DNA from: Erythrobacter aurantius
GTDB lineage: Bacteria > Pseudomonadota > Alphaproteobacteria > Sphingomonadales > Sphingomonadaceae
Assembly (NCBI RefSeq): GCF_023823125.1
Contig: NZ_CP090949.1
Location: 1,202,001 to 1,266,000, forward strand
Reading direction: 5' to 3'
DNA length: 64,000 nucleotides
The notes below the pieces were generated by a model. The model was not told the origin of the DNA and ran no database searches. It worked only from the letters and a program-made list of their open reading frames with translations. This document shows positions 9,717-17,847 of the stretch, one piece after another (within the stretch, counting starts at the first letter, position 1; each line of letters starts with the position of its first letter). A program made the position numbers and the translations under genes.

Positions 9717-10943
9717 ATGCACTTGCGAGTGATTTCTGCCGCCTTGTGTGCGGTCTTGGCTGCTGTCTCCGCTGGGGCCTCCGCAACCGATGCAGCCCCT
9801 GTGTCGCAGGATGATCTGGCCTGCCAAACGAACATTGCGCGCATCGATCAGGACTTTCCCGCCGGGGCTTTTTCGCGCTGCGAAACGCCGGGGAAACGCC
9901 GCTTTGCCATCACGATTGCACCGGAAGACCAAGGCGATATCAATTGCAGCGCATGGTACGCATTCAGGGTAACGCCAACGCGGCGCGCCCGGATCACGAT
10001 CGATCTTGATTATGAAACCTGCGGGCACCGTTATTGGCCCAAGACCAGCACCGATGGCGTGAACTGGACTCCGGTATCGCCCGATAAGGTCGAAATCTCG
10101 GGAGAGCGCGGCGACCGGAGCGCGAGCATTACGTTGCGTCTGGGCAACGAACCGCTTTTCGTCGCCGGTCAGGAAATTCTCCCGCCATCGGTCTATGACG
10201 CTTGGCTGGACGGGTTTGGGGACAAACCCTTCTTCGCCAGAAGCCTGCTGGGCCGTTCGGCAGAGGGGCGCGAGATCGAAATGGTCAGGATGGCGGGGGA
10301 AACCACCGGCCAGCGCGAGACGGTGGTGTTGATCGGGCGGCAGCATCCGCCGGAGGTTACGGGGGCGTTCGCCATGTTCGCCTTCGTCGAAACACTGTCG
10401 GAAGACAGTGCCTTGGCGCAGGCCTATCGTGCGCGGTTCGAGACGCTGATCGTTCCGTTGCTTAATCCGGACGGCGTGGTGAAAGGCCATTGGCGTCACA
10501 ACACCGGCGGGGTCGACTTGAACCGTGACTGGGGGCCTTTCACCCAGCCTGAAACGCAGCTGATGCAGGGTCTTCTCGATGCCGTCGCAGCCGATCCCGC
10601 TCGCGATCTGCGCGTGCTGATCGATTTTCATTCGACCAATCGGGACGTTTTCTACACCATCCCCGATGAACTGCCGACCGACCCTGAACTGTTCACGCGC
10701 AAGTGGCTTGATCTCTATCAGGAACGGATGCCGGGATATGAGGTGGAACGCGACGCGCGGCACGAAGTCGGGCGACCGATCTCAAAGGCGTACACCTACG
10801 ACACCTATGGCTCGCCGGGGATCACCTTTGAAATCGGCGACGAGACCGATCGGGAATTGATCAGGCGGATCGGGCGTGAAGCTGCGATTGCTATGATGGT
10901 GACCATGCTGGAAACGCCGCTTCCGGCGCCTGCTGACGAATGA
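9717..10943 (+). CDS. Secreted M14-family zinc carboxypeptidase
   Basis: A 408-residue exported metallopeptidase. The ATG at 9717 is preceded by a good Shine-Dalgarno (AAGGGAG) and the first 23 residues are a Sec signal peptide ('AALCAVLAAVSAGASA'). An N-terminal beta-rich domain precedes the catalytic domain. Zinc ligands are seen as 'HPPE' (H210, E213) and H305 in 'DFHST'; 'NPDGVVKGHWRHNTGGVDLN' holds the substrate-binding Asn-Arg region and 'FEIGDE' (about residues 371-376) the catalytic Glu region. The architecture resembles cytosolic-carboxypeptidase-like M14 enzymes. It probably removes C-terminal residues from peptides in the periplasm. Its stop overlaps the deacylase start by 4 nt. 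Confidence 0.88.
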   Translation: MHLRVISAALCAVLAAVSAGASATDAAPVSQDDLACQTNIARIDQDFPAGAFSRCETPGKRRFAITIAPEDQGDINCSAWYAFRVTPTRRARITIDLDYETCGHRYWPKTSTDGVNWTPVSPDKVEISGERGDRSASITLRLGNEPLFVAGQEILPPSVYDAWLDGFGDKPFFARSLLGRSAEGREIEMVRMAGETTGQRETVVLIGRQHPPEVTGAFAMFAFVETLSEDSALAQAYRARFETLIVPLLNPDGVVKGHWRHNTGGVDLNRDWGPFTQPETQLMQGLLDAVAADPARDLRVLIDFHSTNRDVFYTIPDELPTDPELFTRKWLDLYQERMPGYEVERDARHEVGRPISKAYTYDTYGSPGITFEIGDETDRELIRRIGREAAIAMMVTMLETPLPAPADE

Positions 10944-12562
10944 GGTGCCCTTCCGGCTTGTCGGCGGCTGTGCTTGCCACGGTGATGCTGGCTTCTTCCG
11001 GGTGTCGCGGCGTCGACGATTTAGCGATTACTACCCCTGCAGAGCCGACCGAGGTCGACACCATTATCGCGGGCGGAATGGTGTTTGATGGCACCGGCGC
11101 GACGGGACGATCTATCGACATCGCCATTCTCGATGATCGCATTGTCTATGTCGGTGAGGATGCCGATGCGCGGTTCCGGGCACGCAACACCATTGATGCA
11201 GTCGGACTGGTCGTCGCCCCGGGCTTTATCGATCCGCACACCCATGCCGACGCCGATCTCGTGTCCTCGGATGCGGATCGCCGCGCAAACAAGGCCTATG
11301 CGTTTCAGGGGGTTACGACCGTTCTGGTCGGCAATGACGGCTTTGGTGACTACCGGATCGCCGACATGGCGTCTGCGGCGATTGAGAGCGGGATCGGCAC
11401 CAATGTCGCGTGGCTCGTGGGTTTCGGAGCGGTGCGCGAGGAGGTGCTGGGAAGGGTTGACCGGGAGCCTGACGCTGCTGAACTGGCACAGATGGGCGCT
11501 TTGACCCGGCAGGCGATGTGTGAAGGGGCCTGGGGGTTTTCGACCGGGCTGTATTACGTCCCGCAGAATTTCGCGAAGACCGAAGAGGTCGTCACGCTGG
11601 CCCGCATCGCTACCGAATTCGGCGGCTATTATGACACCCATATGCGAGACGAGAGCACTTACAATGTCACCGTTACCGGGGCGCTCGCGGAAACGCTGAA
11701 GATCGGCCGTGAAGCCGGGCTGCCTGTGCACATCGCACATATAAAGGCGCTTGGCCCGGCGGTGTGGGGCCACAGCGAGCGGATGATCGCCATGATCGAG
11801 GAAGCGCAGGCCAGCGGACAGCAGGTCAGCGCCGATCAATATCCGTGGGAAGCCTCCGGTACGCGCATTTCCAACGCTCTTGTGCCGCGCTGGGCGCTGG
11901 AGGGAGGGCTTGAAGCCTTGCGCGAGCGCTTGGCCAAGCCGGAGCAAAGACTGGCCATCAGGCAGGGTATTGAGGAAGCGATCGAGCGGCGTGGCGGTTC
12001 GGATCGGTTGCTGGTGACCGGTGCACTCGGGGAAGCGGAAGTCGAAACCGGCAAGACGCTGGAGCAATTGGCTCGTGATCAAGGCATTGCCCCGGCTGAT
12101 GCGGCCATTGCCGTGCTGCGGACGGGTGATGCGCGGCTGGCCTCGTTCAATATGAATCCTGATGACATCGCCGCTTTTGCCGCGCGTGACTGGGTCGTTA
12201 CGGGATCGGACGGATCGACTGGGCACCCGCGCAAATACGCGAGCTTCCCCAAGGCCTATCGCGATCTGGTGGCTGACGGTGGCATGATGGACATGGCCCG
12301 CTTTGTCCGGCGCAGCAGCGGACAGACGGCGGATATCATTGGACTGCAAGGGCGCGGGTATTTGAAGCCGGGATACTTTGCCGATGTCGTGGTGCTCGAT
12401 CCGGAACGCTTTGCGCCTCGCGCCACCTATTCGGCGCCGGAGGAGCTTTCGAGCGGGGTTGTCCATTTGCTGGTCAATGGCGAAGTGGTGATCCGAGGTG
12501 GGGCACACACCGGGCAACTGCCCGGCCGCCCGCTGCTCAAACCGGCAAGCTGCGCCTCCTAG
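10940..12562 (+). CDS. N-acyl-D-amino-acid deacylase (D-aminoacylase-like), lipoprotein
   Basis: A 540-residue amidohydrolase of the D-aminoacylase group. A lipoprotein signal is visible ('LASSGC', Cys22), so the enzyme should be membrane-anchored and face the periplasm. Metal ligands appear as H100-T-H102 in 'FIDPHTHAD'; further motifs are 'THMRDES', 'HIAHIKALG' and 'SDGSTGHPRKY', all typical of N-acyl-D-amino-acid and related deacylases. The reaction would release a free D-amino acid from an N-acyl-D-amino acid or peptide. The start is fixed by ATGA overlap with the carboxypeptidase stop. It ends 4 nt inside the convergent dadA gene. The link with dadA supports D-amino-acid catabolism. Confidence 0.88.
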   Translation: MRCPSGLSAAVLATVMLASSGCRGVDDLAITTPAEPTEVDTIIAGGMVFDGTGATGRSIDIAILDDRIVYVGEDADARFRARNTIDAVGLVVAPGFIDPHTHADADLVSSDADRRANKAYAFQGVTTVLVGNDGFGDYRIADMASAAIESGIGTNVAWLVGFGAVREEVLGRVDREPDAAELAQMGALTRQAMCEGAWGFSTGLYYVPQNFAKTEEVVTLARIATEFGGYYDTHMRDESTYNVTVTGALAETLKIGREAGLPVHIAHIKALGPAVWGHSERMIAMIEEAQASGQQVSADQYPWEASGTRISNALVPRWALEGGLEALRERLAKPEQRLAIRQGIEEAIERRGGSDRLLVTGALGEAEVETGKTLEQLARDQGIAPADAAIAVLRTGDARLASFNMNPDDIAAFAARDWVVTGSDGSTGHPRKYASFPKAYRDLVADGGMMDMARFVRRSSGQTADIIGLQGRGYLKPGYFADVVVLDPERFAPRATYSAPEELSSGVVHLLVNGEVVIRGGAHTGQLPGRPLLKPASCAS

Positions 12563-13764
12563 GCATCCAGCAGTTTCGCCAGCCTTTCGCCTGAACCCAT
12601 CGCCAAAGTCCAGCCCAGTGCGCCGTGACCGGTGTTGATCGCGATTGAATTGCTGGCGCGCTTGGTGATCGGTTTTGTATCGGGGGTGGCGGGCCTGATC
12701 CCGGTCCAGAAATGTCCGGTGCGTTGGTAATCGCCGCCTTCAGGCATGCAATCCCGCGCCGCATCCACCATCCACTCCATCCTTAACGGATCGATCGTGG
12801 TGGTGGCATTGCCCAGCTCTGCAATCCCGGCGACCCGCATCCGGTCCCCCAGATGGGTGAAGACGATCCGGCGCTTTCCATCCGTCACCGAAATGCGCGG
12901 GGACCCATCCACCAGCGGCATCTCGAAGGAATAGCCCTTCATCGGCTGGATCGCCTGTTTGTGGCCAAGAGGCGCGAGCAGGCGATTGCTCCATGTCCCC
13001 GCCGCCACCACGGCAACATCGGCGCGCAATTCCTCGCCCGTGGCAAGTGTCACCACCGCCTCTGGACGCTTGTCAGCCAGATCGGCGACTTCGGCATTGA
13101 ACCGCATCGCGACCCCGTATTCGCGCGAAAGAATGCCCTTCATCGCACGGCAGAACAGCAGCGGGTCACCCACCACTTCGGCCGGGGTCGATATTGCCGC
13201 GATGGCAGTGGGATCAAGATTGCCGAGCGCCGGATCAAGCTGGCGCAGTTCCTCGCGCGGGAGGATGTCCTGTTCAACCCCTTTCGTCCGCTTGAGATCG
13301 CGCACCATACGCGCCCGGTCGATTTCCGCCTGCGAATAGAGCAGGTGGATCTTTCCGGCGATGCGGTGCGAAAATTCGATTTGATGCTGATCGCAAAGCG
13401 CATCCATTGCGTCTCGTGATTGCAGGGCGAGTTCGAGGATATCCAGCGTGTTCCTGCGAAACCGGGCCGCGGTGCAATTGCGTGCAAACTGCGCAAGCCA
13501 CATCAGGTAATCGGGGGCGAAGTCGATGCCGAAACTGACTCCGCCCTTGCCACCCATGATCCGGGGAAGCGCCGCCATGGTGGCGGGGCTGCCCAAGGCA
13601 TCAGTGTAGCAATAGCTGAGCTGCGCGCCGTTTGCGTGGCTGGTGCCCATTGCCGGGCCCGCTTCGCGATCCAGCAGGGTTACACTCCACCCCCGGCGTG
13701 CCAGCGCATAGGCGGAAGCGACGCCGATCACTCCGGCTCCGATCACGATTGCTGTGCGTTTCAC
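12559..13764 (-). CDS. dadA: FAD-dependent D-amino acid dehydrogenase (DadA-like)
   Basis: A 401-residue flavoprotein. I place the start at GTG 13764-13762 because the FAD-binding motif 'IVIGAGVIGVASAYALARRG' starts five residues later. A longer open frame to 14457 lies antisense to the lyase gene and has no matching domain. The sequence fits the DAO superfamily and the DadA subgroup, with 'GTSHANGAQLSYCYTDALGSP' (shown in part) near residue 40 and 'ATPDTKPITKR' plus 'INTGHGALGWTLAMGSG' near the end. It would oxidise D-amino acids released by the neighbouring deacylase to 2-oxo acids and ammonia, passing electrons to the respiratory chain. It is divergent from the lyase gene across a shared operator-bearing region. 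Confidence 0.88.
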   Translation of the reverse strand: MKRTAIVIGAGVIGVASAYALARRGWSVTLLDREAGPAMGTSHANGAQLSYCYTDALGSPATMAALPRIMGGKGGVSFGIDFAPDYLMWLAQFARNCTAARFRRNTLDILELALQSRDAMDALCDQHQIEFSHRIAGKIHLLYSQAEIDRARMVRDLKRTKGVEQDILPREELRQLDPALGNLDPTAIAAISTPAEVVGDPLLFCRAMKGILSREYGVAMRFNAEVADLADKRPEAVVTLATGEELRADVAVVAAGTWSNRLLAPLGHKQAIQPMKGYSFEMPLVDGSPRISVTDGKRRIVFTHLGDRMRVAGIAELGNATTTIDPLRMEWMVDAARDCMPEGGDYQRTGHFWTGIRPATPDTKPITKRASNSIAINTGHGALGWTLAMGSGERLAKLLDA

Positions 13765-13840
13765 CCTGTGGCCTTGTTCCCGTTCGCAAAAGCGCAGCTT
13801 GCCGTGTTCAGTGCGTTTACACCATGAACGATTGACGCGG

Positions 13841-13865
13841 TCACCATAAATGCGATCTATGGTGA
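13841..13865. promoter_or_regulatory. Candidate LysR-type operator between dadA and lyase
   Basis: A perfect inverted repeat has 8-nt arms, TCACCATA (13841-13848) and TATGGTGA (13858-13865), around a 9-nt spacer, and contains a T-N11-A core. It sits in the 120-nt divergent region between dadA and the lyase gene. An extra CACCAT half-site lies near 13820. The inner CCATA-N9-TATG layout is the same as upstream of the TonB receptor. The binding protein is inferred to be the LysR regulator at 5345-6223. Confidence 0.55.
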
Positions 13866-13884
13866 AAAGGACAGGGCGAGGGTG

Positions 13885-15288
13885 ATGCAAGGCTTGATGA
13901 CGCGCGGTTTTCGCGCATGTGGATCTATCGTCGCATCGCTGGCTTTGCCGGGTGCGGCCATGGCCTGTTCCCCCGGATCGGTGCGGGGCCTGTTCGAATA
14001 TGACGGGCAGACCCAGATAATTCTCGATGTCGAAGCGGCGATGGCCCGCGCGCAGGCGCGTCATGGAGTGATCCCGCAGGAAGCCGCAGACGACATCACC
14101 AGCAAGGCCAGCGTCGAATTTGTGCCCGAAGAATCCTTCGACGCGCGCTATGACATTGTTCAGCACCGCATGGTCGCACTGCTCGATGTCTGGCGTGAGA
14201 CGCTCAACCCCATGGGCGATCAATATGTCCACTACGGCGCGACGACCGTCGATATCTACGGAACCGCCACGATGCTGCAGGTCGATCGGGCGATCGAGAT
14301 GCTCGACAGCTGCCTTGCCGAAAATATCGCTGCGATGACGCAGCTGGCGCAGGATCATTCCCAAACCCCGATGATCGGACGCACGCTGGGGCAACACGCC
14401 CAGCCCATCACATTCGGCAAGAAGGTGAGCGGCTGGATCAGCGAATATGTGCGCCATCGCCAGCGCCTTGCGGAATTACGTGCTCGGGTAAGACGCTCCG
14501 CAATCCTGAAAGGTGCGGTGGGTAATTATTCCGGGCTGGGAGACAAGGCCATCGCGGTCGAGGCGTCCTTTGCCGCCGAACTGGGATTTGACCCGCCATA
14601 CGCCGCCGACTGGAACGGGACGCGCGACGTGCTGGCCGAATATGGGCTCGTGCTTGGGCTGATCGCCCGTTCGCACGAGCGGATCGGGCAGGAGGTGTTC
14701 TTGCTGATGGGTACCGATATCGGCGAAGTCAGCGAAGGGCAGGACGATGGCGTCGTCGGGTCAAGCTCGATGCCGCACAAGCGCAACCCGCAAGTCCCCG
14801 AACGCCTGATCCATGCGGGCCGGACAATACCGCGCCTTGCCGAAGTGCTGGGCGATGATGTCGTCAATTTCTTCGAGCGTGACAACACCTCGCGCCCGGC
14901 GCGCGTGGTCGAGGAAATCTCGATTGAATCGGTCAGCACCGCTCGTGCGCTGACCGGCTTGCTCGCAGGTCTGGAAGTCGATTCCGCGCAGATGCTCGAG
15001 AATATCCAGAAAACGCGAGGTTTTGCCCTGTCGCAGCAGATCGCCTTTGCCTTGGCCGATCACATGCCGCGTGTCGAAGCCGAGGCGCTGGTCAAGGAGG
15101 TGATCGAGGCGGCGTACACCAATGACGTCCCGTTCATTGATGCACTGCTGGCCGATCCGCGCGTGACCCGCCATCTTGATGCGGGCGCCCTTGAGGGTTT
15201 GATCGACCCTGCGAACATCGAAGCGCCCGCCATCGAACAGGTATGGCGCGTCATTGCCGAAACCGGCGAAACTGGAGCCGAACAATAA
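13885..15288 (+). CDS. Fumarase/adenylosuccinate-lyase superfamily lyase with signal-peptide-like N-terminus
   Basis: About 467 residues. The superfamily signature 'GSSSMPHKRNPQ' holds the catalytic-loop serine. 'GATTVDIYGTATML' and 'IGRTLGQHAQPITFGKK' are further conserved regions, resembling the PurB/3-carboxymuconate cycloisomerase/argininosuccinate lyase branch. These enzymes usually eliminate fumarate or a related acid from an N- or C-substituted succinate. The catalytic fold starts near 'CSPGSVRGLFEYDGQ'; ahead of it lies an extra segment (Arg, then 'SIVASLALPGAAMA') that looks like a Sec signal peptide. Starts at 13882 (GTG), 13885 or 13897 are all possible, the last with AAGG spacing. 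An internal ATG at 13960 would give a cytosolic form. Exact reaction unknown. Confidence 0.75.
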   Translation: MQGLMTRGFRACGSIVASLALPGAAMACSPGSVRGLFEYDGQTQIILDVEAAMARAQARHGVIPQEAADDITSKASVEFVPEESFDARYDIVQHRMVALLDVWRETLNPMGDQYVHYGATTVDIYGTATMLQVDRAIEMLDSCLAENIAAMTQLAQDHSQTPMIGRTLGQHAQPITFGKKVSGWISEYVRHRQRLAELRARVRRSAILKGAVGNYSGLGDKAIAVEASFAAELGFDPPYAADWNGTRDVLAEYGLVLGLIARSHERIGQEVFLLMGTDIGEVSEGQDDGVVGSSSMPHKRNPQVPERLIHAGRTIPRLAEVLGDDVVNFFERDNTSRPARVVEEISIESVSTARALTGLLAGLEVDSAQMLENIQKTRGFALSQQIAFALADHMPRVEAEALVKEVIEAAYTNDVPFIDALLADPRVTRHLDAGALEGLIDPANIEAPAIEQVWRVIAETGETGAEQ

Positions 15289-16823
15289 GCAACTCAGCAA
15301 ATCTGCGCCCGGCCTCGCTGGTCTGGGGCTTTCGCCTTGGGGGAATTGTCCTTGCCCTGATTGTTCACACGCTGTTGGACGGAGCGGACATGTCGGGCGA
15401 TGCGCGTGCGGTTGCCGCCATCGCGACGCTGATGGCGTTCTGGTGGATGACCGAGGCGATCCCGCTGGCGGCGACGTCGCTCTTGCCCATCGTCCTGATA
15501 CCCGCGCTCACCGCGCGCAGCGTAGGCGAGACGACAGCATCCTATGCCAGCCCGATCGTCTTCCTGTTCCTTGGCGGATTCCTGATCGCGATTGCGATGG
15601 AGAAATGGGAACTGCATCGGCGGATTGCCTTGCTGACCCTCCGCCGCGTCGGGGTTTCGCCGCGCAGGATTGTGCTGGGGTTGATGCTGGCTACCGGGTT
15701 TCTTTCGATGTGGGTTTCCAACACGGCGACAACACTAATGATGCTGCCGATCGGGTTTTCGGTGCTGGCGCTGGTTTCGGGGCGGGGCATGTCGGGCGGC
15801 GGCGATGCTCCGTCGCAGATTGCGGCAAGCGCCAAAGGCGATCCGGAGATCGAGAAATTCGGCATCTGCCTGGTGCTGGCGATTGCATGGTCAGCCAGCA
15901 TGGGCGGGCTGGGCACGCTGCTGGGCAGTCCGCCCAATGCGATCATTGCCGGTTATGCCGCGGACGAACTGGGCGTCGAGATCGGATTTGTCGAATGGAT
16001 GCTGCTGGGCGTTCCGCTTGCCTTTTCCTTCATCCTGATCGCGTGGGTTGTGATGACCCGTAGCCTATATCGCTTCGACCTAGCCGAAATTCCCGGAGGC
16101 CGCGAACTGATCAATGCCGAGATAGCGAAGCTGGGCCGGATGAATCAGGGGGAACGAATGGTTGCCCTGGTGTTTGCTGCGGCTGCGGTGCTGTGGATCG
16201 TTCCGGGCCTGCTTTCCGGGATTCCTGCCGTCAGCGCAGCAATGCCTTGGCTGGGCAGTCTTGACGATGCCGCGATTGCCATTGCCGCTGGCCTCGCGTT
16301 GTTCTTCCTCCCGGCTGAAGGCAACAGCCGGATGGTGCTTGAATGGAAAGATGCAGAACGCGGGCTCCCGTGGGGGGTGTTGCTGCTGTTCGGAGGCGGC
16401 CTCAGCCTTGCGGGAGCTGTCGCGGGTACGGGGCTGGATGACTGGTTCGGCATGCAGGTGTCGGGCCTTGCGGCGCTGCCGGTGATCCTGCTGATCGCGG
16501 CCGTTGTCGCCATCGTCCTGTTCCTGACCGAGGTGACGAGCAACACCGCCACTGCCGCGACGTTCATTCCTGTGCTGGGCGGAGTTGCGATTGGTATCGG
16601 GGGTGATCCGATGGGCTTGCTGGTTCCGGCGGCATTGGCGGCGACCTGCGCCTTCATGCTGCCCGTCGGCACCCCGCCCAATGCAATCGCATTCAGCACG
16701 GGCGCCGTCACCATCGGTCAGATGGCACGCGGCGGATTGGTGCTGAACCTGATCGGGATCGCCCTAATCACCGGTCTGGTCTATCTGCTCGGCGGATGGG
16801 CGATGGGGTTGAGTTTCGGCTGA
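15243..16823 (+). CDS. DASS-family (SLC13) dicarboxylate/anion transporter
   Basis: A 526-residue membrane protein with about 11 hydrophobic helices. It has the two pseudo-symmetric DASS ion/carboxylate motifs, 'SNTATTLMMLP' followed by 'GSPPNAI', and 'SNTATAATFIP' followed by 'GTPPNAIAFSTG', as in VcINDY-like sodium:dicarboxylate symporters. The ATG at 15243 overlaps the lyase end by 46 nt. No better ATG follows before the first helix, so the start is uncertain but the pair is clearly co-transcribed. A C4-dicarboxylate such as fumarate or succinate is the expected substrate class, matching the product expected from a lyase of this superfamily. Confidence 0.88.
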   Translation: MARHCRNRRNWSRTISNSANLRPASLVWGFRLGGIVLALIVHTLLDGADMSGDARAVAAIATLMAFWWMTEAIPLAATSLLPIVLIPALTARSVGETTASYASPIVFLFLGGFLIAIAMEKWELHRRIALLTLRRVGVSPRRIVLGLMLATGFLSMWVSNTATTLMMLPIGFSVLALVSGRGMSGGGDAPSQIAASAKGDPEIEKFGICLVLAIAWSASMGGLGTLLGSPPNAIIAGYAADELGVEIGFVEWMLLGVPLAFSFILIAWVVMTRSLYRFDLAEIPGGRELINAEIAKLGRMNQGERMVALVFAAAAVLWIVPGLLSGIPAVSAAMPWLGSLDDAAIAIAAGLALFFLPAEGNSRMVLEWKDAERGLPWGVLLLFGGGLSLAGAVAGTGLDDWFGMQVSGLAALPVILLIAAVVAIVLFLTEVTSNTATAATFIPVLGGVAIGIGGDPMGLLVPAALAATCAFMLPVGTPPNAIAFSTGAVTIGQMARGGLVLNLIGIALITGLVYLLGGWAMGLSFG

Positions 16824-16824
16824 T

Positions 16825-17751
16825 CTATTCGATCAGGTCGGCTGCCCCTTCGGCAATCCCGCTGTTGGAGTGAGCAACCCCTTCGATCACGCGCAATTTC
16901 CAGCCGAAGTCCCAACCATTGTCTTGCGCCAGTTGGCTCGCGCTGGCGAAGAAGTTCTGGCCGCGCTCGAACCGGTGGCGTCCTTGCCGCATCGCCTCGC
17001 GGCTGCGATTGAGCAGGCGGTGTCGGGCATCATTGTCCTGATCGCCAAGCAGCACCACGACATCCTTGGCCAGCGCCGCCTGCAGCCTTGCCTCGTTGAC
17101 CGGCGTGCCATCAAGGCCGAACGGAAACGCGATCGAACGATCCGGGAATGTGTACCAGCCGGCATTGGCAAACAGGAACCGCTTCGCCCGTGCCTCCGGC
17201 ATGAAATACATGAAGCGATGGACAAATTGCGACCCCGCCGAATGACCGTAAAGCGTGTAGCCGGTCTGGGTGCTGCCAAGCCGCGAGACCACTTCGTCGA
17301 ACAGCGGCTCGATAACCGAGAATGTCCACTGGGCACGCGGTAGCGGCTGGCCGTTCTCGTCGAGTACGCTGCCCATGTTGTATGCGCGGGCACCGGGGAA
17401 ATCCTCGTTCGAAAAACCCGGTGCGATCACGATGAAGCCATGTTCGTCCGCCCCGGCCACCCATGCGTCGCGATAATCATCGGGATTGCGGCTTGCACCG
17501 TGCATGATGATTGCGATCGGTGCGCTGCGCGGATCGATCCTGTCGGGTACATATGTCCAGACAGGAATAGAGGGGCCATGCCAGTCCGAAAACTCGAAAC
17601 GGCTCTTGCCGACTTCCAAAGATGGAAGCTCGGCGGATACTGCGATTGTTTCTGAAGCAGCCTCACGGGCATGCAATGGTGCAGAGCAGGCAAGGGCAAG
17701 CCATGCACAAGTCAATGCCGCTCCCAATTTGCATGACAGCGTTTTTGGCAT
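16825..17751 (-). CDS. Secreted alpha/beta hydrolase (PHB-depolymerase/esterase-like)
   Basis: Start chosen at ATG 17751, with GGGAGAG upstream, giving 308 residues and a signal peptide ('LGAALTCAWLALACSAPLHA'). The alpha/beta-hydrolase nucleophile elbow is 'YGHSAGS' (Ser171), the oxyanion region follows 'AIIMHGASRNPDDY', and the likely catalytic His lies in 'GVAHSNSG' near the end. The layout resembles poly(3-hydroxybutyrate) depolymerase-like esterases and uncharacterised peptidase/esterases. It converges on the DASS gene with only 1 nt between stops. It may belong to the same catabolic region, but no shared operator box was seen in front of it. Substrate unknown. Confidence 0.78.
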   Translation of the reverse strand: MPKTLSCKLGAALTCAWLALACSAPLHAREAASETIAVSAELPSLEVGKSRFEFSDWHGPSIPVWTYVPDRIDPRSAPIAIIMHGASRNPDDYRDAWVAGADEHGFIVIAPGFSNEDFPGARAYNMGSVLDENGQPLPRAQWTFSVIEPLFDEVVSRLGSTQTGYTLYGHSAGSQFVHRFMYFMPEARAKRFLFANAGWYTFPDRSIAFPFGLDGTPVNEARLQAALAKDVVVLLGDQDNDARHRLLNRSREAMRQGRHRFERGQNFFASASQLAQDNGWDFGWKLRVIEGVAHSNSGIAEGAADLIE

Positions 17752-17847
17752 TGCCCACTCTCCCAACCCGAACAACTCCACGGTCTGCCCAGCGGCTTGA
17801 GCAAGCTGTGTCAGGTTGCAAAGGCCGGGACAAGCCCGATCATAAGG

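Noticed and set aside
13765..14457. N-terminal extension of the dadA reading frame
   Set aside because: It runs antisense through the lyase gene and adds 231 residues without a recognisable domain; the FAD motif begins right after GTG 13764.
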